Positions 14,937 to 20,941 of a DNA stretch of 20,941 bases are shown piece by piece. The DNA is from Galactobacter sp. (GTDB lineage: Bacteria; Actinomycetota; Actinomycetes; Actinomycetales; Micrococcaceae). Position numbers and translations under genes: made by a program. The notes beneath the pieces were generated by a model. The model ran no database searches, was not told the origin of the DNA, and worked only from the letters and a program-made list of their open reading frames with translations. Numbering within the stretch: the first letter of the stretch is position 1; each line of letters begins with the position of its first letter. Where the stretch lies: contig NZ_JALAGT010000002.1 of the NCBI RefSeq assembly GCF_022712295.1, forward strand, positions 1 through 20,941. Direction: 5' to 3'.

Positions 14937-15934
14937 TCGCCGGCCTCGGGTGTTGACGGCCCCTCATCCACGCGCACCCCGCCAAGGAAGGCGTTCATGA
15001 GTCGGTAGGCCTGCCGTACGGGACGTGAGTAGCGCGGCATGGTGAGGAATCCGTGGAAGGCCTCCGGCATCCGGTGGACGCTGACCCTGTTGCCGGCCGC
15101 CCGGAGTCCTTCCGCGTAGGCCTCCCCCTCATCCCTCAGGAGGTCGAGTTCGGCGGTGATCAGCAGAGTCTCCGGCTGGTCGGAGAGATCTTCCGCCTTC
15201 AACGGCGCCACGAGCGGATGGATGCGCCATTTCGGGTCGGGAACGTAGAGGTTCAGATACTGCTGAACCTCCAGGTTGGTCAGCCGATAGTCCTCCCCAT
15301 GTTCCCGTACGGATTCGAAGGGCGACGTTGCTGGGTCGTGGTCGAAATGCGCCACGGGGTAGAACAGAATCTGCTGGTCGGCGGGTTCTTCACCTTGTTC
15401 ACGCAGGAGAAGGGACACGGCTGCGACAAGATTCCCGCCGGCGGAGTCCCCCACCAGCACCACCTTGTCCGCGGGGCCGCCCAACCGTTGTGGCTCCTGG
15501 ATCAAAGTGCGCGCCACCTGGTAGCAGTCACGCAGGCCGGCCGGGAAGGGGTGCTCCGGTGCCAGGCGATAGTTCACCGAAGCGACGACGCGACCGGTGG
15601 CCTCCGCCATGGCTGTGCAGGCAGGGGTATAGCTATCCGTGTTCCCTGTGACCCAGCCACCACCGTGGAAGAACACCAGCAAGGTCGAGTCCTGAAACTT
15701 GCGGGGCCGGAACACCCGGATCAGGATCTCCGGATCCTGTTCCAGCCCGGGGAGCCGGTGATCCTCCCATGACTTGCCGGGCCGGGTGCGCGCAGCTGCC
15801 AGCTTCTGCTGAAAGCGACGAACCAACTCATAGTCCTTGGCCATGTCCAGGCGTGGCGCCGAGAACGGCGCGACGATCTTCTTGATCAGCCATTGTTTGG
15901 GTGAGCGACGACGCCCCGGATCAGACCGCTGCAT
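14933..15934 (-). CDS. HSL-type alpha/beta hydrolase (esterase/lipase)
   Basis: This 333-residue hydrolase has the hormone-sensitive lipase-family oxyanion motif HGGGW (90-94), nucleophile S164 in GDSAGG (162-167), D264 in AELDLLRDEG and H294 in EAFHGF, so the triad is complete. Such enzymes cleave short- to medium-chain carboxylic esters. A basic N-terminal segment (about 1-30, rich in Arg/Lys) precedes the core and could bind the membrane surface; no signal peptide is evident. It lies 61 nt after fabF on the same strand and its stop overlaps the acyltransferase start in ATGA. In this setting it may trim, recycle or transesterify the acyl product. An internal ATG at residue 31 is an alternative start. 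Confidence 0.9.
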   Translation of the reverse strand: MQRSDPGRRRSPKQWLIKKIVAPFSAPRLDMAKDYELVRRFQQKLAAARTRPGKSWEDHRLPGLEQDPEILIRVFRPRKFQDSTLLVFFHGGGWVTGNTDSYTPACTAMAEATGRVVASVNYRLAPEHPFPAGLRDCYQVARTLIQEPQRLGGPADKVVLVGDSAGGNLVAAVSLLLREQGEEPADQQILFYPVAHFDHDPATSPFESVREHGEDYRLTNLEVQQYLNLYVPDPKWRIHPLVAPLKAEDLSDQPETLLITAELDLLRDEGEAYAEGLRAAGNRVSVHRMPEAFHGFLTMPRYSRPVRQAYRLMNAFLGGVRVDEGPSTPEAGE

Positions 15935-15995
15935 CCGCCAACACTACGCGGTCACCGACTACATGGTGAACGGCCCGGCTCCGGGACCGCCCGCC

Positions 15996-17225
15996 TCAGG
16001 CGGTGAAGATCAGGGACACGTTCTGGCCGCCGAAGCCGAAGGAGTTGGACAGCACCGGGCCGCCCACCTTCCGGGCCGTCCCCCTGACCACGTCCAGCCC
16101 GCAGGCGGGATCATCAGCGGCGAGGTGATGCGTGGGAGGAACCAGCCCGGTCTCCACCTGTTTCACGGAGGCGATGGCCTCCACCGCACCGGCCGCACCG
16201 ACCAGGTGCCCGGTGGCGCCCTTCACCGCGGTGACGGCAACGTGGTCCGCGAGGCCGGTGCGGGTCAGCGCCAGGGCCTCGGAGTCGTCGCCCACCGACG
16301 TACCCGTGGCGTGAGCGTTCACCTGCGTGATGTCGGCGGCCGTCAGCCCGGCTTTACGCAGAGCGCGTTCGATGGCGCGGGACTGTCCGCCGGCCTCCGG
16401 GTCGGAAGCCGTGATGTGATGGGCATCCGACGTGACACCCCAACCTGCCAGACGCGCATGGACTCGTGCCCCACGCGCCGCGGCGTGCTCCTCCGATTCG
16501 AGGATCAGGACACCCGCTCCCTCACCCAGGACGAATCCCTTGCGATCCGCGGCGAAGGGACTGGACAGAAGAGTCAGGTCCTCGTCCACGCCTGGCGTGG
16601 CCAGCGCCTGCGTCTGGGAGAACCCGGCCACGGTGAGTTGCGCGATGGCGGCCTCGACACCACCGGCGATCACGACGTCCGCCTCACCCGATTCGATCAG
16701 TCGCGCACCCATCGCGAGACCCTCGGCCCCTGCGGCGCACGCGGAGACGGGCGTGTAGACACCGGCGCGGGCACCGAACTCGATGCTCACCTGCGCCGAC
16801 GCCGCGTTGGCCATCAGCTGCGGTACCGTGCGCGGGGAGACCCGGCGGGCGCCCTTGGCATGCAGCTTGGCCTCCTCGTCCAGGAGGGTGCGGAGTCCAC
16901 CGATACCGGTGCCGATGCTCGTGGCCAGCAGATCCGGTTCCACCTCGGGCTCGCCTGCGTCCTTCCAGGCCTCGCGTGCGGACACCAGTGCCAGCTGCTG
17001 CTGACGGTCCAGGCGCTTCGCTGCGGCCTTGCCCATGACCTCACCGAAGTCCACGTTCACGCGTCCCACCGCCTGACGTGGTTGTTCGAAGAGCTCGGGG
17101 TCCAGCCGGAGCTCCTCGACGCCGGAACGACCGGTCACGAGCCCCTCCCAGAACTCATCAACATCCGCCCCCAACGGGGTCACGGCTCCATAGCCGGTCA
17201 CGACGACGCCCAAAACACACTCCAC
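15996..17225 (-). CDS. fabF: 3-oxoacyl-ACP synthase II-like enzyme
   Basis: This ketoacyl synthase of about 409 residues condenses acyl-thioesters with malonyl-ACP in fatty acid elongation. The active site is intact: C163 in SACAAG, H305 in NAHATGTSVGD, K335 and H340 in KGATGHLVGAAG, and the C-terminal SFGFGGQN. The coordinates use GTG 17225, which adds VECVL before the usual VVVTG strand; TTG 17213 has a better ribosome site (GGAG, 6-nt gap) and a more normal N-terminus. It stands apart from any acpP, fabD or fabH, so it is probably a second, specialised copy. It leads the hydrolase-acyltransferase operon and diverges from a TetR gene, whose operators begin 8 bp upstream. A 13-nt palindrome spans its stop codon. 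Confidence 0.88.
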   Translation of the reverse strand: MECVLGVVVTGYGAVTPLGADVDEFWEGLVTGRSGVEELRLDPELFEQPRQAVGRVNVDFGEVMGKAAAKRLDRQQQLALVSAREAWKDAGEPEVEPDLLATSIGTGIGGLRTLLDEEAKLHAKGARRVSPRTVPQLMANAASAQVSIEFGARAGVYTPVSACAAGAEGLAMGARLIESGEADVVIAGGVEAAIAQLTVAGFSQTQALATPGVDEDLTLLSSPFAADRKGFVLGEGAGVLILESEEHAAARGARVHARLAGWGVTSDAHHITASDPEAGGQSRAIERALRKAGLTAADITQVNAHATGTSVGDDSEALALTRTGLADHVAVTAVKGATGHLVGAAGAVEAIASVKQVETGLVPPTHHLAADDPACGLDVVRGTARKVGGPVLSNSFGFGGQNVSLIFTA

Positions 17226-17232
17226 TCAGTTC

Positions 17233-17268
17233 TTGTACGGGATACAACAATAGTTGTACGACATACAA
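17233..17268. promoter_or_regulatory. tandem TetR operators TTGTA-N5-TACAA
   Basis: Two 15-bp palindromes, TTGTACGGGATACAA (17233-17247) and TTGTACGACATACAA (17254-17268), lie 21 bp apart centre to centre, two helical turns. The inner half-sites also form TACAAC-AATA-GTTGTA. They fill the 50-nt gap between fabF and the TetR start, so one repressor could shut both directions and its own gene. The sequence is directly visible; the identity of the binding protein is inferred from position. Confidence 0.82.
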
Positions 17269-17269
17269 T
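17264..17269 (+). promoter_or_regulatory. probable -10 box of a leaderless TetR transcript
   Basis: TACAAT fits a sigma-70-type -10 and sits inside the second operator. Transcription would begin about 7 nt downstream, at or next to the TetR ATG (17276), which has no ribosome site. The matching -35 region (GATACA, 17241-17246) is weak. Confidence 0.4.
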
Positions 17270-17275
17270 AGCGTC

Positions 17276-17839
17276 ATGTCCACTCGCCGCGACACCCGTA
17301 TGACCATTCGCACAGCAGCAGCCGCGTTGGTCATCTCGCATTCCCCGGCAGAGCTGACCGTGAAGCAGGTGGCGCAGGCCGCAGGGGTCTTCCCGAATCA
17401 GGTCACGCACCACTTCGGTTCCAAGGATCGGCTCTACGTCGACGCCGCCTTCGCCCGCTTTCTCCGGGATACCTCACGCTTACCCCGCGCGGCGCGCTCG
17501 GCCCGCACCCCCGAAGCCTTCGCCACCGCCATCGCACGCACGGCGCTGTCCATGCCCTCACTGACCGCCGTGGTCTCGTCCCTGACGCTGGCCCGCAACA
17601 ACGAGGAGCTCAAGGGTGTGGTCTCCGGATACCTGCGCCTACTGCTCTCTCGGTCGGAACACTTCCTCGGCGAACACATCGCTTCTCGAGGATGGACGGC
17701 GCAGCATGGAGTCCAGAGAGCGGCCAAGACGTTCTGGACCTCGATCTTCGGTACCGCGCTGGTGCACCAGGCCGGCTGGGTGGGCACCTACGAAGACGTG
17801 GACATCGCGGCAGGATTGTCACTGCGCGCAGACGGTTAG
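17276..17839 (+). CDS. TetR-family regulator divergent from fabF operon
   Basis: This 187-residue protein has an N-terminal TetR HTH (LTVKQVAQAAGVFPNQVTHHFG at about 27-48, then SKDRLYVDA) and an all-helical ligand domain. The start ATG 17276 follows the second operator by 7 nt and lacks a Shine-Dalgarno sequence, consistent with a leaderless message. It most likely represses itself and the fabF-hydrolase-acyltransferase-membrane protein operon. The inducer may be a fatty acyl-CoA or related lipid, as for other TetR regulators of fatty-acid genes, but nothing in the sequence shows it. An in-frame ATG eight codons downstream is an alternative start. Confidence 0.87.
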   Translation: MSTRRDTRMTIRTAAAALVISHSPAELTVKQVAQAAGVFPNQVTHHFGSKDRLYVDAAFARFLRDTSRLPRAARSARTPEAFATAIARTALSMPSLTAVVSSLTLARNNEELKGVVSGYLRLLLSRSEHFLGEHIASRGWTAQHGVQRAAKTFWTSIFGTALVHQAGWVGTYEDVDIAAGLSLRADG

Positions 17840-17922
17840 CAGGCCAACCCCAGTCACGTCGCCACCCTACCGAGGACGCGCGGACCACGCGTCGGCCGCC
17901 GGCGTCGGGGTGCCATGCCCCA

Positions 17923-17938
17923 CGGCGCTTGGGCGCCG
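17923..17938. terminator. weak hairpin in the gap after the TetR gene
   Basis: CGGCGC-TTGG-GCGCCG forms a perfect 6-bp stem 83 nt after the TetR stop, within the 213-nt gap before the UPF0114 gene. There is no T-run, and a stem of this length is easily found by chance in GC-rich DNA. Confidence 0.25.
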
Positions 17939-18052
17939 ACCGTCGGGCATCTCATGGCAAGCCCTCAGTTGATGCTGACAAAATGTGGGCACTGACCTCA
18001 CGGCCGAGCGCGTCATCAGCGCGTTCCGGCCCACTCGAAAGGACTCCCCCAG

Positions 18053-18760
18053 GTGGACCACCACCCCTCTACGGATCCCGCTCGCTCCGGTGACTCCGAA
18101 TCCCCGCTATTGGAACCGCGCCGCACGCCAGGCGTGACGCCCAGCGGCGACTACGACTTCTCCAACTACCGCCGCTCCGGGGTCTCCCGCACGCTCGGGG
18201 TGTTCATCTTCTCCAGCCGTTGGCTGCAGGCACCCCTGTACATCGGCTTGATCATCGCCCAGTTGATCTACGTGGTCGTCTTCCTGGTGGACCTGTGGCA
18301 CCTGATCACGGATGTTTACCACAACATCGATCACCTCGATGAGAACTCGATCATGCTTTCCGTTCTGGGCCTGATCGACGTGGTCATGATCGCGAACCTG
18401 CTGATCATGGTCATCATGGGGGGCTATCAGATCTTCGTGTCCAAGCTCGGCGTGAACGAGCACCCGGACGAGCCGGACTGGCTACACCACGTCAACGCGA
18501 ACGTGCTGAAGGTGAAACTCGCCATCAGCATCATCTCGATCTCCTCCATCCACTTGCTGGCCACCTTCATCAAGGCCGGCAACATCGGCAGCGAGGACTC
18601 CGCCTACACCTGGGAGGGCGTGATGGCTCAGGTGATCATCCATATGGCCTTCATCGTCTCCGCGGTGGCGCTGCAGTGGATCGACAACAAGTCCCACCAC
18701 GGGGAGCCCTCCGGCGGCAGGAAGAAGCGCGGCCGCAAGGAGTCCGTGGAGTCTCACTGA
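18053..18760 (+). CDS. UPF0114 (YqhA-like) membrane protein
   Basis: This 235-residue protein matches UPF0114/TIGR00645, related to E. coli YqhA. Recognisable elements are SRWLQAPLYIGL (55-66), entering the first helix, and GGYQIFVSKLG (123-133), with helices near 60-82, 103-124, 153-175 and 189-209. The family is uncharacterised. Compared with the roughly 165-residue E. coli protein it has an extra acidic/Pro-rich N-terminus of about 50 residues and a Lys/Arg-rich tail (RKKRGRKE). The GTG start 18053 is chosen because AAAGGA lies about 9 nt upstream and no ATG precedes the conserved region. It stands alone between the TetR gene and a convergent membrane-protein gene. Confidence 0.85.
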   Translation: MDHHPSTDPARSGDSESPLLEPRRTPGVTPSGDYDFSNYRRSGVSRTLGVFIFSSRWLQAPLYIGLIIAQLIYVVVFLVDLWHLITDVYHNIDHLDENSIMLSVLGLIDVVMIANLLIMVIMGGYQIFVSKLGVNEHPDEPDWLHHVNANVLKVKLAISIISISSIHLLATFIKAGNIGSEDSAYTWEGVMAQVIIHMAFIVSAVALQWIDNKSHHGEPSGGRKKRGRKESVESH

Positions 18761-18779
18761 GTCCCACTCCCCGCCAGCC

Positions 18780-18795
18780 GCCTGCACCCGCAGGC
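18780..18795 (+). terminator. short hairpin after the UPF0114 gene
   Basis: GCCTGC-ACCC-GCAGGC is a perfect 6-bp stem 19 nt after the stop codon, followed by TATAAA rather than a T-run. It could help terminate the UPF0114 transcript. Confidence 0.4.
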
Positions 18796-18806
18796 TATAA
18801 AGCACA

Positions 18807-18881
18807 ACAGATCCCCCAGGCATTCCGTCACTGCCACACCCTCTAAGTATGTGGTGGCGACGGAATCCCTAGGGGATCTGT
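18807..18881. repeat. 75-nt imperfect inverted repeat between convergent genes
   Basis: The arms 18807-18838 and 18850-18881 are 32 nt each with an 11-nt loop. The outer ACAGATCCCC pairs perfectly with GGGGATCTGT. Two single mismatches follow, then ATTCCGTC pairs with GACGGAAT, a short unpaired patch, and CCACA with TGTGG. It lies between the convergent UPF0114 and ABC-2-like genes, so a bidirectional terminator is the simplest reading. The length and the terminal ACAG/CTGT ends also resemble a small palindromic mobile element. Confidence 0.7.
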
Positions 18882-18929
18882 CCATCGTCGGATTGCCGAC
18901 CTCAGCCCTTCAACCTCGACCGGTCAGCG

Positions 18930-20156
18930 TCAGTCCGAAGCGTTGCCCTCGGCCACGTGGGCGCCTTCCTTCTTGGAGGCCTCGGTCGCGGATGCTGCGG
19001 CCTTCTTGCGGCCGATCTTGCCGTGGTTGAGCACTGAACCCAGCCACAGGAGCAGGAGGCCGGCCACGGCCCAAATAGCCAGGGTCAACCACTGTCCACC
19101 CGTGGAAGCATCCGGGAAGAAGCTGAGGTTCTTCAGTAGGTTCATCACGGTGCCGTTGGGCATGTGCGCACCGATGGTCCCCCATGGGGTGGCCAGGAAC
19201 TCGGTGGGCATCATGGAGCCGCCCCACGGGTTGGCGAAGAGCATGAAGACGACCACGCCAAGTCCGACACCCGCCATTCCGAGCACCGAGGCCAGGCCGG
19301 TAATGCACGCGGCGATGGAGAGCATGCCAAGCGCAATCGCTGCCGCGTCCACCCAGTAGTTGCCCTCCAGCAGGCCGAACCACGTGCCCATGATGAGGGA
19401 ACCGAGCAGACCCATGGCCAGGGCACCGATGCCGAGCGTCGCGAAGCGCATGTAGCGCTTCTTGACGGCCAGGGTGGCGATCATGGAGCCGGCCACACCA
19501 CCGATCAGGACGGGAAGCACGGTGAGCATGCCCAACTGAGCGTTTGCGTTGGCGACGACGTCCGTGACCTCGACCTTGGCGTTGGCCTGCAGCGCCTCGA
19601 CCTGCTTGGCCTGAGCCTCGACCTGAGCCTGCTGGTCCGCCGGAACGTCCTGGCCCGCCTGCTGCGCAGCCGCCAGCTTCTCCTGGGCTTCCTTGACCTT
19701 CTGGGCGGCGTCGGCCGCCTGCGCCTCACCCTGCGTGGACATGCCGTTGGCCATCTGCGTGAGCATCTGCGTGACCTGCGCATTGCCGGCGGAGGCCGTC
19801 AGCATCTGCTTGGACCCATCGGATCCCACCACGAAGGCTCCGGTGATCTCACGCTCTTCGACGGCCTTTTTGGCTGCGGCCTCATCGGAGTAGGTGGTGA
19901 TGTCGAAGAGGTCCTTGTCCTGGGACTCGAGCTGCTTGACGACCTGAGCCTGAGTCTTCTCCGGAGCCACGACGCCGAGGTTGATGCCCTTGGGATCGGT
20001 GGTGGTCATGGGCCATAGGAACATGATCGCGAAGAAGCAGCCGATGGCGGCGATGGCCACACCGAGGCTGCCGGCCTTGACCCAGTTCTTCTTCTTCTCG
20101 TCTGCGGTCAGCGTCGGGTAGGACGCCGGTTCCACAGCCTTCTCTTCTGTACTCAT
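18930..20156 (-). CDS. ABC-2/YhgE-like membrane protein
   Basis: This 408-residue protein has one N-terminal helix (26-50), a large external domain to about residue 205 and five further helices (207-230, 238-260, 268-290, 292-310, 356-375). That is the ABC-2 permease/YhgE-Pip topology. The external domain contains a Gln/Ala-rich coiled-coil segment (about 141-195). A conserved stretch ANPWGGSMMP...PWGTIGAHMPNGT (308-336) is typical of actinobacterial members. No ATPase gene adjoins, so it may work alone or with a distant partner. The C-terminus is Lys/Ala-rich and hydrophilic. Start ATG 20156 has CAGGAG about 7 nt upstream. It is divergent from a TetR gene, with tandem operator repeats in the gap. 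The substrate is unknown; family relatives touch cell-envelope or secretion functions. Confidence 0.78.
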   Translation of the reverse strand: MSTEEKAVEPASYPTLTADEKKKNWVKAGSLGVAIAAIGCFFAIMFLWPMTTTDPKGINLGVVAPEKTQAQVVKQLESQDKDLFDITTYSDEAAAKKAVEEREITGAFVVGSDGSKQMLTASAGNAQVTQMLTQMANGMSTQGEAQAADAAQKVKEAQEKLAAAQQAGQDVPADQQAQVEAQAKQVEALQANAKVEVTDVVANANAQLGMLTVLPVLIGGVAGSMIATLAVKKRYMRFATLGIGALAMGLLGSLIMGTWFGLLEGNYWVDAAAIALGMLSIAACITGLASVLGMAGVGLGVVVFMLFANPWGGSMMPTEFLATPWGTIGAHMPNGTVMNLLKNLSFFPDASTGGQWLTLAIWAVAGLLLLWLGSVLNHGKIGRKKAAASATEASKKEGAHVAEGNASD

Positions 20157-20224
20157 CGGGATCTCCTGATGGGGTTGAATGTGAGGGGATCGGCTTGCGG
20201 CCGAACGGTTCGTAGACCACCATA

Positions 20225-20259
20225 GAACTCAACACCCATTGAGTTCAACGAGCGTTGAG
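20225..20259. promoter_or_regulatory. tandem TetR operators with CTCAA-N6-TTGAG
   Basis: CTCAACACCCATTGAG (20228-20243) is directly followed by TTCAACGAGCGTTGAG (20244-20259), a contiguous 16-bp direct repeat whose units are palindromes. The first extends to GAACTCAA-N6-TTGAGTTC (20225-20246); TCAACG-AG-CGTTGA (20245-20258) is a perfect inner palindrome of the second. They lie between the divergent membrane-protein and TetR genes and run into the TetR ribosome site (GAGGGG). Confidence 0.72.
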
Positions 20260-20269
20260 GGGATATTTC

Positions 20270-20941
20270 ATGACCTCCGTCACCAGTGACGGCACATCGT
20301 TGCCCGACGGCCCGGCTCCAGCGGGTGCCTCGCGGCACCCTGGCGGCCGGCGAAGCGGGAGCGAATCCACGCGCCAGGCCATCCTGGATGCCGCCATCAA
20401 GCTGTTTGCCGAGCACGGCTATGCGGCGTCCTCATTGCGCGCCATCACCTCGGAGGCAGGCGTGGACGTGGCCATGGTCAAGCACTTCTTCGGCGGCAAA
20501 CAGGGACTCTTCGACGAGGCGATCCTGCGCCACGCCGACCGCATGGAGTCCGCCCTGGAGCTGGACACCGTCCCTACGGATGAGTTCCCCGAACGATTCG
20601 CACAGGCCTTCCTGAAGCTGTGGGAGACCGAACCCACCGCATCCACCTTCATCGCCCTGATTCGGTCCGGAATGGAGTCCACTGAGAATCGCGACCATCT
20701 GGAGGCCGCGCTGCAGAGCAGGCTGTTCCCGATCATGCAGCGCCTCTTGCGCACTACCGACACGTCCGCGGAGACCGGCGCCCCACCAGCCACCAACACG
20801 ACTCCCCCACTGCAATTGTTGGGCGGCCATCTCCTCGGGATCGGTATCGCTCGCTACGTGCTTCGGCTGGCTCCCATCGCGGAGCTACCGGCGGAAGCCG
20901 TCGCCTCCGACATCGCTGCGACCGTACGCCGCTACCTGCCG
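20270..20941 (+). CDS. TetR-family regulator, 3' end beyond the window
   Basis: An open frame starts at ATG 20270, with TTGAGGGG about 8 nt upstream, and reaches the window edge after 224 codons without a stop. After a disordered Gly/Ser/Pro-rich extension of about 33 residues comes a TetR HTH: RQAILDAAIKLFAEHGYAA (35-53), then SLRAITSEAGVDVAMVKHFFGGKQGLF. The extension is longer than in most TetR proteins. A ligand domain follows, ending at the edge in IAATVRRYLP, probably near the natural C-terminus. Divergence from the ABC-2-like gene and the tandem repeats between them point to local repression and autoregulation. The inducer is unknown. Confidence 0.88.
   Translation, partial: MTSVTSDGTSLPDGPAPAGASRHPGGRRSGSESTRQAILDAAIKLFAEHGYAASSLRAITSEAGVDVAMVKHFFGGKQGLFDEAILRHADRMESALELDTVPTDEFPERFAQAFLKLWETEPTASTFIALIRSGMESTENRDHLEAALQSRLFPIMQRLLRTTDTSAETGAPPATNTTPPLQLLGGHLLGIGIARYVLRLAPIAELPAEAVASDIAATVRRYLP

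Noticed and set aside
15991..16003. CCGCC-TCA-GGCGG palindrome over the fabF stop codon as a terminator
   Set aside because: The stem is only 5 bp with a 3-nt loop and lies inside a probable operon; chance is likely in GC-rich DNA.
12859..17225. Nonribosomal peptide or polyketide synthase cluster
   Set aside because: The HxxxDG acyltransferase and ketoacyl synthase are separate single-domain proteins, with no carrier, adenylation, thioesterase or malonyl-transferase domains.
15837..17303. 488-codon plus-strand open frame across the hydrolase and fabF genes
   Set aside because: It lies antisense to two genes with intact catalytic residues, has no recognisable motif and would delete the operator region as non-coding.

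Overview
The window is GC-rich, gene-dense DNA with strong third-position G/C bias. It has many TetR and LysR regulators, an MMPL exporter and 4-nt ATGA gene overlaps. All of this fits an actinobacterium, most likely Micrococcales-like; I cannot fix the genus. There are no rRNA, tRNA, CRISPR, phage or transposase genes. It reads as an accessory, metabolism- and envelope-oriented chromosomal region with almost no non-coding space.

Layout. (1) 1-2.2 kb: the last codons of an unknown gene, then a bicupin quercetin 2,3-dioxygenase-like enzyme and two hairpins. A LysR regulator follows that is coupled by ATGA overlap to (2) azlC-azlD, a branched-chain amino acid exporter pair (2.2-3.2 kb). (3) 3.4-5.9 kb: a stress-type short-chain dehydrogenase and an MFS metabolite transporter. 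(4) 5.9-9.9 kb: a convergent DinB-fold enzyme, then an MMPL/RND-type exporter with a long leucine-heptad coiled coil, coupled to its own TetR gene. A palindrome in the leader is a probable operator. (5) 9.9-12.8 kb: a LysR gene divergent from an orphan succinate/fumarate-type flavoprotein. Both ends are bounded by hairpins. (6) 12.9-17.8 kb: a minus-strand set, fabF-like ketoacyl synthase, HSL-type alpha/beta hydrolase, HxxxDG acyltransferase and zinc-ribbon membrane protein. It is divergent from a TetR gene, with two 15-bp palindromic operators in between. (7) 18-20.9 kb: a UPF0114 membrane protein, a long imperfect hairpin, and an ABC-2/YhgE-like membrane protein divergent from a partial TetR gene, with tandem 16-bp operator repeats between them.

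The best candidate for an undescribed system is region 6. A ketoacyl synthase lies upstream of three translationally coupled genes: an esterase/lipase-fold hydrolase, a condensation-superfamily acyltransferase with an intact HxxxDG, and a six-helix membrane protein with a CxxC-CxxC zinc ribbon. Together with the dedicated TetR and its paired operators, this looks like an inducible acyl-ester or envelope-lipid module without its own acyl carrier protein. The catalytic residues, overlaps and operator sequences are read directly from the sequence. The pathway and product are inference.
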